NCBI RefSeq assembly: GCF_024763615.1
Contig: NC_077224.1
Location: 66,970,712-67,034,711, forward strand
Direction of reading: 5' to 3'
Source: Phlebotomus papatasi
Lineage: Eukaryota; Arthropoda; Insecta; Diptera; Psychodidae
DNA length: 64,000 nt
The translations under genes were made by a program, and so were the position numbers. The first letter of the stretch is position 1. Each line of letters starts with the position of its first letter. This document shows, piece after piece, positions 24,799 to 36,133 of the stretch. Below the pieces are notes generated by a model that searched no databases, had not been told where the DNA came from, and saw only the letters and a list, made by a program, of their open reading frames with translations.

Positions 24799-25749
24799 GT
24801 GTTTATATATTGAAATCTAAAGGTCCAATAATAAGAAATGTTATCACAGGATCTTCGGGAGTTAATTCACATGATTTCATTAGGGTAAATTAAGCTAATT
24901 CAGAACCTGCTCCAAATGGAAATTTTTCGCTATTCCAAATGGAAACGTTACTGTTTTCATGTTAAATACAGTACTAAATTACTATATTCATAAATTTTCT
25001 ATACCACAGTTTCGTTATTTAGTTAATTTTACTCCAAATAAAGCGAAAATCCATTTATATTCACAAATTTTAAATTGTTAATTTCTCAGAAAATTTAAAA
25101 GTAGTGTACCTTTCACCATCGAATTTTTCATCGATCTACCATGTTTTCCAATGAAAAAACACAATAAGGTGACTGTTGTTTATTTGTTTTGTTTAACATT
25201 TATGTCATATATCTGGCTAATTTTAGTTAAATTAAGTGCTAAACTTTATTGTTAACAGTACGTGAAGTTTTCAAATGAAATAATTACCTATTTCGTAAAC
25301 AAAATGGAGTTTTCTGAAGTGTCTGCAAATGCTTCAAAAGGAGACCCCGGATATATAATTTGTTTGGAGAGATTTTCTTGTTGTTTTTGATGGGAAAGGA
25401 GAAAAGACCAGAAATAAGAACAAATCCTACCCACAAGAGCGCAACTCAACAAAATTTTGGAAGTTTTTCGTCGCGGTTTTACTTATACACTGTTTGTTTC
25501 CATTTAGAAACTTTCCCTTGTCTCCATTTGGATTAATATGTTTCAAATTTTTTCTTGTATTTAAGAAGTTTTGAAATTATATCTAAAGAATTTTCACTAA
25601 ACAGTATAATATTCCAGAAGAGTCAAGGAGCACATTTATGTAGTTCTCTTCAGAAAAAAATATGAACTTAATGTGTTAAATCTTCTGTCAAAGTTAAAGC
25701 GTCTGATGGAAATGGTTTTGAATTAGGACAATTACCCTATTCACATCCC
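24799..25749. other. AT-rich non-coding stretch
   Basis: Nothing recognised. No exon-like blocks or paired repeats. Confidence 0.45.
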
Positions 25750-26030
25750 CTTTCCTCATTGCCAGTTCATTACGGTTCATAACCGATTGAAACCAGTTCA
25801 ATATTGTAAGAAATTTCAATAACATTCCAATGTACGTAAACATGATCCCATTTTTCATTCACTTTAGACTTTTTTAACGTTTGACCTTGAAGAATCCTTA
25901 TTAGAACTGATGCACAGTTATTTTAATATGATCGAAGCGTTCTCTTGGGTAATCTTTTTCCAAAACATAACCGTAAATGAAAAAATCACACGACGTATTT
26001 TCAAGCGATCCTAAAAACGTTTAGGAAGTT
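25750..26030 (+). repeat. Repeat B fragment (copy 4, left part)
   Basis: Carries the family B landmarks ATTACGGTTCATAACCGATT and, further on, CACACGACGTATTTTCAAGC, in the same order as copies 2 and 3. Heavily degenerate. Further B-like pieces appear at 27290-27452 and after element F1 at 28400-28470. Confidence 0.5.
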
Positions 26031-26254
26031 AATTGAAAAGCCTTCCCCTTTGCATTAAATTCCACTTCGGTTGCCCTACTTTCTGTATTAAGACCTCTAT
26101 ACACTGGTGACAATTTTTATTAAAAAAATGTTTTTTTCTTAAAGAATATTTCCCATAGAGTAGACAGAAAGGTCAAATTCTTTTTTTAACAAAGTATTTT
26201 TTTTCGAAAATTGCTTGGCGAAAGTATAGAGGTCATTAGAGGTAACCGAGGTAA

Positions 26255-26545
26255 CTGTTTCCGTAAACAGTAGATTTCACTGGCCTTACGAAGAGAAATT
26301 TTTACTGTTCTAGCACACTATAAATTCCATTATGTCTACGAGCAGTCTGACCCGAATAGTAAAATAGGAGGTGAGATTGTTAGGAATCTCCCGTAATTTT
26401 ACTATTCCTAGTATGCCTAGAATAATGCAATATAGTTTCCGGGAAGTAAATTTTACTGTTCTCATGAACAGGAAAATTTACTCCGAACAGTAAATTTTGC
26501 TATTTCTCCCAACAATAAACTTTACTGTTCGTTCTCCTAATCAAA
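26255..26545. repeat. Cluster of reiterated TTTACTGTT words on both strands
   Basis: In under 300 bp, words of the form AGTAAATTTTACTGTTC and their complements occur about seven or eight times (for example near 26296, 26352, 26396, 26446, 26470, 26484 and 26518). They are irregularly spaced and in both orientations, giving several nested small hairpins. It is not a simple tandem repeat. Possibly a degenerate MITE with internally repeated binding words. Confidence 0.5.
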
Positions 26546-27289
26546 GTAGATATAGATCAAAGAGAATTGATTGGTTTTGCGTGAGCGGTGTTTATAAACA
26601 GGGCTTATAATCCTATAAATTAATGAAGATTAATATAGTCAGAAAAGAGCATTTTTTTGACTTCTTTTAGACTAAATCAAAAGTCTCCTTACGAAAAATT
26701 TTATTTTGTGACACCAGTGTTCCAATCGTCTTAAACCCTTTACGAGCGATTGGGGCAATAGTGTCCAAATTTTTTTCCTACGGCCTTCTGAAGTACTGTA
26801 TTGGTCTAATAAGTTAAAAAAAAGTGATTTTTTCTGACCCTCAATTATCGATGTTCTAGTCTTTAAAGGGTTGATGACAATTGGGTTACTGGTAATCCAG
26901 ATCCAGAAACAAAATTTTTTCTACGAGCGTCTTTTTGCTTTGTTCAAAAAAAACACAAAGATCTCAAATTTATATTTCCCCTATGGGGTTCGTTAGACTG
27001 GAAATTCGTAACTTTCGTGATCCGCGAACAGTGTTATGAGTCTCAAAAATTCACGAAAAGTTTCACGACCACAGAAAAATTTTATGAGACTTGAAAATTC
27101 GCGAATAATTATGCAAGCCAAAAAAATACTTACCTAAAACTTTTTTAATACGTCGTGCATGTTCGTCTATACGTCCAGAATCGTAAAATCTACTTCAAGA
27201 TCTAATTTTCAAAGAACAATCTCTCAAGAGATAACCCTGTGAATATTAGATCGATCGGAAGTCTCTGACCGAGTTTGAGGGTTACAAAA

Positions 27290-27452
27290 ATTTTGATTTG
27301 GGAGGAACATAGTAATGGTAGGGGAGTAAGTTTAATGGACCTTGAATCGATTTATGGGAAGAGCCGCCCAATGTAACAAATTACTATCTCTAATTGTTAG
27401 ATTTCTAGGATTTATTATGACCGAATGGACAGACCGAAAAAAAACGTAACAT
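27290..27452 (+). repeat. Repeat B fragment carrying element F1
   Basis: TTTAATGGACCTTGAATCGA, TACTATCTCTAATTGTTAG and GACCGAATGGACAGACC correspond to the TAATGGTCC, TATCTCTAACGG and GACAGAC landmarks of the better-preserved copies. B-like sequence (GGGGTCAAAAATTG, ATAGACTGCTCTC) resumes after 28400, so F1 appears inserted in it. Confidence 0.5.
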
Positions 27453-27454
27453 TA

Positions 27455-28339
27455 GGGGAGACTGGGGCAAAAAGTCACAAATCGAAAAATTCAAAATTCA
27501 ATATCTTCCAAGGTAAAAAAAATAGCGGCTTAATTTTTTTTCTATAGATAACCTCCATAGACCCTCTTCAATGTCGTAAGTTTCTTAGAATTCGAACAAG
27601 GAATTTAGAAAATAAAAAATATCGAAATTTTTAGCCCTATTTTTGAAATATTTTCCTTGCAGCAAATATCATGGTGGGCTGGTGAATATTTTCTAAATAA
27701 TTTGGATTTTTTGAATACGAATCCCCTACCTATTTTAGAATTTCACAAAAGTTCTTTTCTCCAGAAATCCTTTTATAAAAAATGGCCACTTGGGGTAAAA
27801 AGTAACAAAAGGTATAGAGCAAAAAGTAATAAAAAAGCGAAGCAATTTCTGATGTCTCACGGCGAAAAGAAACGTCATTATCATGTCTTGCCGCTTGTTG
27901 TTTGCATAGGTCAAACGATTTGCAGTCTTTTGTGTGTTTTTTCTAAAATAGCTTGAAAAGCGCTTTCCTCGTTTTGTCGCTTTTCTCGTAGAGAAAACGG
28001 TGTTTTACAAAGGTGTGGATGAATAAATTTTCTTTGAAAATATGTCCTCTAGGTATTTTTTCAAATTTACGGAAGCCTGTAATGAAGCGAATCAAAATAT
28101 GTTAATACCCAATGTCTGGTACTATTTGCCCCAGCATTTTTTAAAATAGTCACAAAATTACCTTTTAGAAATTGGCTGGATAAACGTATTTCCTTACAAA
28201 ATAGAGCAAGATTACTTTCACAAAGTTGTAGAGCGGTAAATTTCCAATAAAACTGCGCTAATTAAAAATTTTTGAAGCGCTCGAGTAGCTTGTAAAAAAA
28301 TATAATATCCGTTTTGTGACTTTTTGCCCCAGTCTCCCC
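27455..28339. mobile_element. TAGGGG element family F, copy 1
   Basis: 885 bp, TA at 27453-27454 and 28340-28341. The ends GGGGAGACTGGGGCAAAAAG are identical on the two strands and continue into TCAC. The subterminal word GGGGYAAAAAGTAAC recurs inside at 27792 and, complemented, near 28125; AGCAAAAAGTAAT follows at 27818. A related copy in opposite orientation is at 46747-47611. A 99-codon frame (27657-27956) is not a recognised protein. Confidence 0.92.
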
Positions 28340-28341
28340 TA

Positions 28342-30097
28342 CTTCTCAAAAATTTTCTGGTTCCCAAAGATTATGTTGAAGGATAATAGTTCCTGGAAAC
28401 TGGAAGCTTCAAATTTTAAGGGGTCAAAAATTGAAGCAATATAGACTGCTCTCTCGGAAGAATTTGAGCAGTAACAAATATGTCATATTGAATCCATGAC
28501 ATAATTTTTTTTTTAATTTTATTTCAAAATGAAGAAATCAATACAACAATGCAGTGGTACTGCAGCTTTTTTATATCAAAGTTATACGATACTAAAAGTA
28601 TTGATTCTAGTATTTAAACTCTGTGTGTTAATGCAAAACTAAGTTTTTATAAGACGTATTCTTAAGCTCATAAGTTCAAGCATTCCGCGAAGTATTGTTC
28701 ATGTCAGCCACCTCTTTTTTATCTTTTGGTTTTATGAGAAAAATCCCATGTCGAAAGCACAACTTTTCTGCTTAGCAGATTCCTCCCGCAAATTGGTGAA
28801 AGCTCTACATGGCAAATTGTGCTACATAGACAAGTTGGCACTACTCTGTTTTTTTTCAGCTCCCTCCAGCAACTGAAACTAATTTCCAATTGACTGAATC
28901 TTCAGGTTTCCCATTGAAAATCATCACACGAGAGAGTCAAAGAACAAAAATTACCATATACATGATTTAGCATTGCTTCAAAGATAAAAAAAAACTAACT
29001 ATCTCAACTTCCATTAATCTTAACATCGATTTCATACAGAATATCTAAAGCCAAAGCCGCCAAAAGCTCTAGAGATGTATAAAATGAACGTAGATAGAAA
29101 TGGTGAGATATGATAAATACATTTGACTTTCTTCAAAGAACTAAAAGTTGCTCCCAGAAAATCTATATAAGTATGAACTATATGTATATAGAGAGATATA
29201 ATGAAAACTGCACCTAGAAATTTACCAAGGTACATTTGCAAAGAAGACAATTACTAGAAAGAAGTAGAACGAGAAAAACTCCCGAGGATCTCCCAGTAGT
29301 GGAAACGTAGAGGCAGGATGTAGAATACCAGGGAAAAAAAATTAGAAAGGAAACCCTCTAGCAGCTGGTGACAATTATTTAAGGAGAAATACCTAATGTT
29401 AGGGAAAGAAGCGTGATGGGCGTCTCTCGTTATTCTCTATACGTGTGCAAATCCCACTCAGACAGAAAAAAGAGTTGGTGGATCTTTAATAAGACAGCAA
29501 GAAGGATTTCCCTGTGGCAGTGGGGCCCCAAGATAATACTATTCACTCTTCCTATCTCTCCTTATTTATCGATTTTTTCATCAACTCTAGCACCATACAG
29601 CTTGTTTCTCATCCATGAGTTCCTGTCCTGTACAAAGAAGTTGACTTATTTAGAAATTAAAAGCATGAAAATTCACTCAAGTCCTAATGCACATTTTTGT
29701 GCAGACCAAATACCATTTCAAAAATCATCAAAAGAATTTGAACAAGTACCACATCACGGTGCTTAATGGCATTTTTAATTACCGTAATGGTAAAATTGTG
29801 TTATAAACGAGCGTCTATAGAATCAAAAATATTTCCTTTAGTCTTCAACTTAATTTAGTTGAAGGGGTTTTATTTAAGTTAAGTTTCCAAAATAAATAAA
29901 TAAATTGTAAAAATAAACGTAAAAAAATTAAAGTATACAAGTAAGGATTATTTTTTTATGTATTAAGTATGAGGGTTGCAAATTACAACAATCAACAATT
30001 TCAAATTACTAAACAGTCATTTTTATTATGTAGGTCTTTGAATAATAACAATGTTGATATAACATCCCATAGAGAAACTAAGCTTTCACGCAAGTGA
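28342..30097. other. Intergenic stretch
   Basis: No gene supported. The longest frame is 117 codons (29413-29766, + strand), with no domain I recognise and no clear splice context. The rest is AT-rich without paired repeats. Confidence 0.4.
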
Positions 30098-30581
30098 TAC
30101 AGTGGGACCTCGATAGAGTTAACTAATTATTTTCAGGTCTGTTGACTCTATTGGATTCGTTGACTCTGTTGGAGTCGGAAAAAAATCAATTAAAATGTAT
30201 GTTGAGATACTAATCTTTTAAATTAATAATGTAACTTGAAATAAATTTACGCGTTTTCTTTAGTAGGGTAATTTTTAAGATTGTTTATCATGTACATTTA
30301 TTTAAACAAATAAATTCTCTAAATTTAGTAAAAGTTACAACACTATGTTATACTCCGAAAATCTAGCATACTGTAGGTAATTTTTGTAATTCGAGTTCAT
30401 TACTTGTTCTTTGTTTGTTCCATAATATTATTAACTTCCAAATTCATTATGGCTCAAATTTCCTTACATTGCGATCATAGGCTAAATCTAAAAATCTTAA
30501 GACAAGAAATACGAGAACTTTCAATCGGCCAAAACCTTTAAAATCACGAAAAGAAATTTTTTGTTGAAAAATGATTACACG

Positions 30582-31737
30582 GTTGAGGGCAGAATCACAT
30601 TGACAATAAAATGCTCTTTAAAAGCATTTAATTAAAATTTAAAAAAAAACTGTAAGACAAATTAATCGTAGGGGAGACCGGGGTACCTATAGCCAGGGGT
30701 AGAATTAGTCAGTGGACCTTTCTCGTTTTTCTTAAAATGCACATCGAGCAAAGTATTTGTTATCCTACAATTTAGAAGCATTTTTATAAAGTGGGTAGAA
30801 AATTGTAATTTTGATGTTACAGTTTTTGGACCAGCATTTGGTTTTCTGAGTTTCTAGTCAAGATTTCATAGTTTTACTTCGTTTCTGGTTTAATAAGCCT
30901 AATTAAAAAATATTTTTCACTTGGATAATAATTATCCACTTTTTTATATAAGATGATAAACACTGAAACAGCCCTCGGGGCAATTGTAGCCACTCTTCCG
31001 TGGCGGTCTAATACTATTCATGATTTTTCACTAATACGTGGATAATAGTTAGACGAAAAAGTACTATTGATATTCCACGCAATATTGTCATTTGAATGAG
31101 CAACTTGAGAAATAGATTTTTTAGGATGTTTACATCAATTTTGGCGCAATTACAAAAATATCATAAAAAATTCGGCTAAAGCCTTTTTATTTAGGTTTAA
31201 ATGACATATTTAGCATCAGTGGGCTTCAGTGAATCAAGTGAAACATTATTTGGTATCTCCAATTTGAAATTTTGTCTGGAAAACTGGTGGCAATTAGTAC
31301 CTTAAAAGTGGCTATATCTACCCAGGCCGGGGTACGTATAGCCAGTGTGTCATACTTTTTTCATTATCCTCTCTAAGAAAAAGCCAAGGGTTTTAAAGTT
31401 TTGAACTACACTGTTTCATACAGCCAATATCCTAATGCTACTTATGAAACATAAAAACATTAGACAAACTTTATCATTTTTTTCAAAAATCACGCGTGAA
31501 AAAAAAGCTTAATTTGCTGGCTAATTCTACCCCGGTCTCCCCTACGGTTTTTTTTTGCTCAACGTTTATCGCATTTTCGTTTTATTTCTTCAATTTTCTT
31601 ATATTATCTTCACCTAGTGCCACTGAGTATGAGAAAAGGTAATACGGTAATCGAGAATTTGCATAAGAATTGCAACTAAAATGCGTAAATTAACGAAATA
31701 CGGTGAGTATTTTACTGTCAATGTGATTCTGCCCTAA
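30582..31737. mobile_element. Element with GGGCAGAATCACATTGAC ends, 6-bp TSD
   Basis: Left GTTGAGGGCAGAATCACATT and the complement of the right end TTAGGGCAGAATCACATTGA match over 18 bases and continue into AATAAAAT/AGTAAAAT. Direct repeats TACACG flank it (30576-30581, 31738-31743). Its own sequence is only about 280 bp once the internal element at 30671-31542 is removed. The superfamily is not assigned. Confidence 0.8.
30671..31542. mobile_element. TAGGGG element family G, innermost of the nest
   Basis: 872 bp, TA at 30669-30670 and 31543-31544. The left end GGGGAGACCGGGGTACCTAT and the complementary right end share GGGGAGACCGGGGTA. The left subterminal word TATAGCCAG recurs with GGCCGGGGTACGTATAGCC at 31325-31343, and a weaker complementary copy (CAATTGTAGCCACTC) lies near 30981. 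The ATTAGTC/GGCTAATTC word also marks both ends. A short relative lies at 42064-42281. Confidence 0.88.
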
Positions 31738-31998
31738 TACACGAATTTTATCATAATATTACCATGCACTTACATAAATGTTTTTCTTGTGTTAAGAACG
31801 TTACAGTAATACACCAAAACCAACAAAAACACTGATTTTAATTTCGAAAAAATCATAAGTAAATCATATAATATTATTTATTAGTTCAATAATAAAAGGA
31901 AAAATTGACTCTATCAGAGTCCGAAGAATAAAAAATTGCTGTTAACTCTATTGCAGATTAACTCTATCGGGGATTGACTTTATCGAGGTTCCACTGTA

Positions 31999-32690
31999 TT
32001 TCTAAATTTGCAATATATATTTCATTTTGTTTTAAATAGGGGTGGGATTGTCAGTCCAAAGCTATGTGGGAGCAAATGTAGTTAATCTCACTTGATGCAA
32101 TTCGAATACCTCGGGAACAAACATAAAGTCAACTACAAAATAATTGCCGAAAAAAATGATTCAATTATCCTTACTTAACCGATTCATTACGATGAAAACC
32201 GCCGGTGCAGCAGTGTTCGGAATTTCAATACCTTTCCAAAAAAATCCAAATTTAACCAAATCAATTAAATAATGAGCCCTCCAAAGTTATTGACCTTTGA
32301 CCTTTAATAATTCGAAATAATAAAAGAAATCGATAGAGCTATTTTCAAAATAAACCAAAAAACAAAGGTTTTGGATGGTGTAGGGGGTGGTGTGAGAGGA
32401 AAAAGGAAAAAACGTCTGGAGACAATGTTTTTATTGCGAGTCAGACCGGAAGTTCATATCTTTTACCACTTAAGCTTCAGAGCGGTGTCAAGATGGTAAA
32501 AAGTGGGTTATACAACTGCTCTGTTTTTGAATTTAAGCAAGTAAATGCTTTAAAATCGCTGTAATTCAACAAACCATTCTAAAAATTAATTAATTTATTT
32601 TTGAGTAATAAATAAATTAATTGCGCTATAATAATTTCAATCTATCAGGGTTTTTTACTAACCAATATCCTAACTTCTCTCCGAAGGTTT
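31999..32690. other. Non-coding stretch
   Basis: Nothing recognised apart from AT-rich sequence and a GGTGTAGGGGGTGGTGTG run near 32380. Confidence 0.4.
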
Positions 32691-32693
32691 TTA

Positions 32694-32839
32694 AGGCGTC
32701 TACACATTGGGAGCAATTTTCGTCAAAAATTGCGTTTTTGACAGAAATTTGACGTTTCCCCCCCCCCCTACAACGCTGCAGGGAATTTTCTTCAAAAAAG
32801 CAATTTTCGACAAAAAATGCTCCCAATGTGTAGAGGCCA
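32694..32839. mobile_element. PIF/Harbinger-like MITE, family R copy 1
   Basis: Flanked by TTA (32691-32693 and 32840-32842). The left end AGGCGTCTACACATTGGGAG and the complement of the right end TGGCCTCTACACATTGGGAG agree, then AGCAWTTTTYGTC on both arms. A C-homopolymer run lies near the centre (about 32759-32768). TTA targets and short TIRs are typical of PIF/Harbinger-derived MITEs. Confidence 0.88.
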
Positions 32840-33007
32840 TTAGGGATCGTTTTCTTAAATTTGGACTAAAATCAAATAATATTGTCAAGGTGATTATCAA
32901 TATGAAATTGTCGTAACTGTCATTGATGACAATAATTTCGAATGTTACCGCAAAGATTATCTACGAAAGGTATACATTAATATTGTACTTTTTTAGTACC
33001 AGAATTA

Positions 33008-33120
33008 AGGCCTCTCTCACATTGGGAGTAATCTTTGTCAAAAATTGCTTTTTTGAAGAAAATCGTCACAATTCTGTCAAAAATTCAATTATAGACAAAA
33101 GGTGCTCTCAATAGAGGTCT
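33008..33120. mobile_element. PIF/Harbinger-like MITE, family R copy 2
   Basis: Flanked by TTA (33005-33007, 33121-33123). The left end AGGCCTCTCTCACATTGGGAG-type sequence matches copy 1. The right arm is more decayed (GGTGCTCTCAATAGAGGTCT). About 170 bp from copy 1. Confidence 0.75.
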
Positions 33121-33123
33121 TTA

Positions 33124-34734
33124 GAAAAAGGACGTCAATTGTGATTTAAATTTTTGAAATGTGTAAAATTTATTTTGTAAAACTTTGGATACTAGGCAAT
33201 AAAAAAAAGTATTTTATATCACAGAGCAATGTTTAAAATGTGTTTAAGCCATCATATGTATTTATGAATTTATGAAATGGTCTCTCGGTGTTCAAAGAAC
33301 TATACAATGTTTCTGTCAGTTTTGTGAGACATTTATACTACCTTTGAAATAATCTGCATATGACTTATTCGTGCTATGGAGAAAGTCTATAATATTCAGC
33401 GTGAATGTAAGAAATGAAATGTGTTCAAGTTGTACTTCCTCAACCTGAACATGTAAACTTGCCTACGGTCTGAGGAACACAGGCATTTACTGTTATAAAT
33501 TCTATACCACAGAGTTTTGCTAAGAACATGGCCCTTTTTGAGAAAACCGTCTTGTCTAGTACATCAGAATCTTCATTTTAGAGCCCTGAATTTAAATATC
33601 TCTCAATTAACTAACTGATAACTATTCCAAAGCACAAACTTGTGAAGGACATGAAGACACTTTTACAGAAATTGGGTCCCTATCTTGTCTCTGTCTTAAC
33701 GAGTATATAACCAAAGAGGCATTTTCCTCTCCAAAAACTCTTCCACTATCTCTTGCCATCTTAAGAGTCTCATGTTTAATTTTAAAATTTTGTACATTAT
33801 AACATAGGGCATAAGAAGAGTCTGAGTCTCCATTTATTTACACAAAACCGACAAGAATACGGGTTTGCCCTGTGAATGTAAGTATGTATCCATATATAAG
33901 ATGAAGGGAAAAAAAAGCTCTTCCGAAAAGCTCGGCGATGCAATGGGTGAGGAAGAAGTGACATCGACGCCCAAAAAGTCGACAATTAATGTTTGTTTAT
34001 TGTTTTGGGGCTATGTGCTTCCGTGGTTTTATATGGATATTCACTTTGTTTACATTTCGACTATGTGCATCTGTCTATATAGAAACGAACCACAAGGACA
34101 ATACCGAAAAGTGACAAAGTGAAGTTTGTAGAGACAATCGAAATTCTATGTATTGAAGCAAAGAATGGAAAACCCTTTGCTGATTCATTCTTGTGCTACA
34201 ATAACAATTCTCTGGAGTAGTTTTTACCATGGGACTTTCTACTATTTCATTCTCTTATCCCACTTCTTAAGACTTGTGAACCAACTTTTGAAAATTAATC
34301 TTTTTTTGTTAATCATAATTTTTGTGTTTTATTCTCTACTCTTGTCTTTCAATGAGCAAAACAATGTAATAATAACGACTATGAGAATGTTAAAAAGAAA
34401 TTTTACCCATTAGTCTTTTTTAGCCATTTCCTCCAAGAAAAACTGTTCATTGTGCTAATATGAAGTAGTAAAAAATTTTAAGATGAACAAAGTTATACTG
34501 CTTTACCTGAAATTGTGCACAATAGCCAAGGGGGAAATAACTGAGTTAAAAAAATAGTCTGTATTTATATGCTCACTTTTTGTAAGAAGAATCAGACAAA
34601 TACTCATTTGCATACTTAAAAGTGAGTACTATATACGCTAAAGTTGCTCAAACTTGAACATTTAAGGTGTACACATGGCAGTTTTCAATCCTCAAACTTT
34701 ACCATTTTTTTTTTCAAAAAGTAATAAATATGTC
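33124..34734. other. Intergenic stretch
   Basis: No gene supported. Overlapping short frames lie at 33797-34413; the one at 34153-34413 is hydrophobic because of T-rich sequence. No paired repeats recognised. Confidence 0.4.
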
Positions 34735-35394
34735 AGTTAAATCAAGAAAAAGGGGTGGTGAAATAGCGCATGGTTTGCAAAATACTCGAATTCATGACTT
34801 AGATGCTATACCTCAAAAGTACTTTAGCATCGTTTACCATTTACCGATTCATAACCGATTTAAACCAATTTATAAGTCACTCAATAGATCGTTCAAAATA
34901 TCTTAGGACTAATAAAATTGATTTTAGGATAAAAATCAGCTGTCGGTTACGAACCGGTTCAAACTTTTCAGAAATTCCAAGACCTTTTCAATAAGCCCAA
35001 ATATTATATCATTCTGAGAAAAATTATAAATACTTGACTTTTCCCTTGAAAAACCGTTATTAGGAATAATTCAACGGTATTTTCGAATATGGACGATATA
35101 AAAAAATTGCACGACACGTTTTTCGAGCAATCCCAAAAGAAACATAGTTTTGGTGGAGAAAGGGAGGTATAGGAGGAATTGATGGGCATGTTAATGGTCC
35201 CAGGGTCGATTTATGGAGGGGTCTCTCGAAAATTCCAATTTCTATCTCTAACGGTTTCGCCTCTAAGCGTAGTAACGGCCGGAGAGACGAAAAGAGACGC
35301 ACACACGGACAAAAAAGCGTGACGTCAAAAAAAATCGAAACTTAAAATTTTCAATATTCCACCCAAAATATGACCCCTTAAAAAAGTCGATATA
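34735..35394 (+). repeat. Dispersed repeat family B, copy 2 (reference)
   Basis: The least interrupted copy. Landmarks in order are GATGCTATACCTCAAAAGTA (34803-34822), CATTTACCGATTCATAACCG, CGAACCGGTTC, AATTCCAAGACCTTTTCAAT, ACACGTTTTTCGAGCAATCC, TTAATGGTCCCAGGGTCGAT, TATCTCTAACGGTTT and GCGTGACGTCAAAAAA. Its sequence at 34803-34822 is the empty site for element I in copy 3. It has no long frame and no recognised family. Confidence 0.65.
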
Positions 35395-35396
35395 TA

Positions 35397-35878
35397 CAGT
35401 AGCGGCCAAAATAATAAAATCACTTTTCAAAGCTTATATTTTTTTTTATTTTTTCCCAATTTGCTGATATAATTCTGTAATTATTAGAATCATGTAATAA
35501 GGATTGTTTCGGCAGCCAGAGTTCTCTATTTTACACAGAATACGTCAATAGTTAAATTTAGTTTAGCCAAAAAATTGGAAAACTGTCATTTCTGGTTTCT
35601 AAATATGGGTTTATTTAAACTTATTCGATTTATAGACCACATTTTTTTAATTTAAATGAAAATAATCCTATCGTATTGTTTAAACCAAATTTCACTATTG
35701 ATGTATTCTGTGAAAAAAAATAGAGATCTTTAGCGGCCAAAACAATACTTATTTGACGTAAGATAATTATTTGAACATTTCTATTTCAAAATTACTTCAA
35801 CGAATTGGAATAAACAAAAATGCTAAAGGTAAAATAGTGGTCTTTGCGGAACTGATTCTATTTTTTTGGCCGCCACTG
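35397..35878. mobile_element. Tc1-like non-autonomous element, family Q
   Basis: 482 bp. The left end CAGTAGCGGCCAAAATAATA and the complement of the right end CAGTGGCGGCCAAAAAAATA match, with TA on both sides. A third copy of the core (TTTAGCGGCCAAAACAATA) sits inside at ~35730. Such internal copies are known as extra transposase-binding sites in some Tc1-like elements. TTTCTRTTTT words repeat near it. No transposase. A short (TA)n run follows the right end. Confidence 0.87.
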
Positions 35879-35939
35879 TATATATATATATATATTAAAT
35901 TATATACTGCTTTATATTATTAACGATTATATCGTCGTA

Positions 35940-36131
35940 TGGGGAGGTGGGTTTACTTTGAGCTGTGAGAGTACATCGATATACAATTTTTTCGCATATT
36001 TCTGAAGGAATCTAGGCCTTACCATAATTTAATGTTGACCTACATTTTGTTAAAATCCAATTTCTTTTAGAAATGCACGAAAAATTCCATATCAATGTAG
36101 TCCCACAGCTCAAAGTAGCCCTTCGTCTCCC
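35940..36131. mobile_element. TAGGGG-type MITE family H
   Basis: 192 bp, TA at 35938-35939 and 36132-36133. Ends TGGGGAGGTGGGTTTACTTT and, complement of the right, GGGAGACGAAGGGCTACTTT. Both continue TTGAGCTGTG. A decayed right half of another copy lies at 41035-41107 (CCCCACAGCTCAAAATAGCC). Confidence 0.8.
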
Positions 36132-36133
36132 TA

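Larger units (their letters stand above)
30100..31996. mobile_element. Pogo/Tigger-like element P1, outermost of a three-level nest
   Basis: Ends CAGTGGGACCTCGATAGAGT and, on the complement of the right end, CAGTGGAACCTCGATAAAGT, with TA on both sides (30098-30099, 31997-31998). CAGTGGAACCTCGAT ends are typical of pogo/Tigger-type elements. Inner inverted words (GTTGACTCTATTGG near 30140; complementary GACTCTATCAGAGTC near 31908) repeat the terminal theme. Two further elements lie inside (30582-31737 and 30671-31542). Without them the host is ~740 bp. No transposase frame. Confidence 0.87.

Noticed and set aside
29413..29766. 117-codon + strand ORF
   Set aside because: No recognisable domain or splice context; the hydrophobic part reflects local T-rich sequence. 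Kept only as a note in the intergenic stretch.
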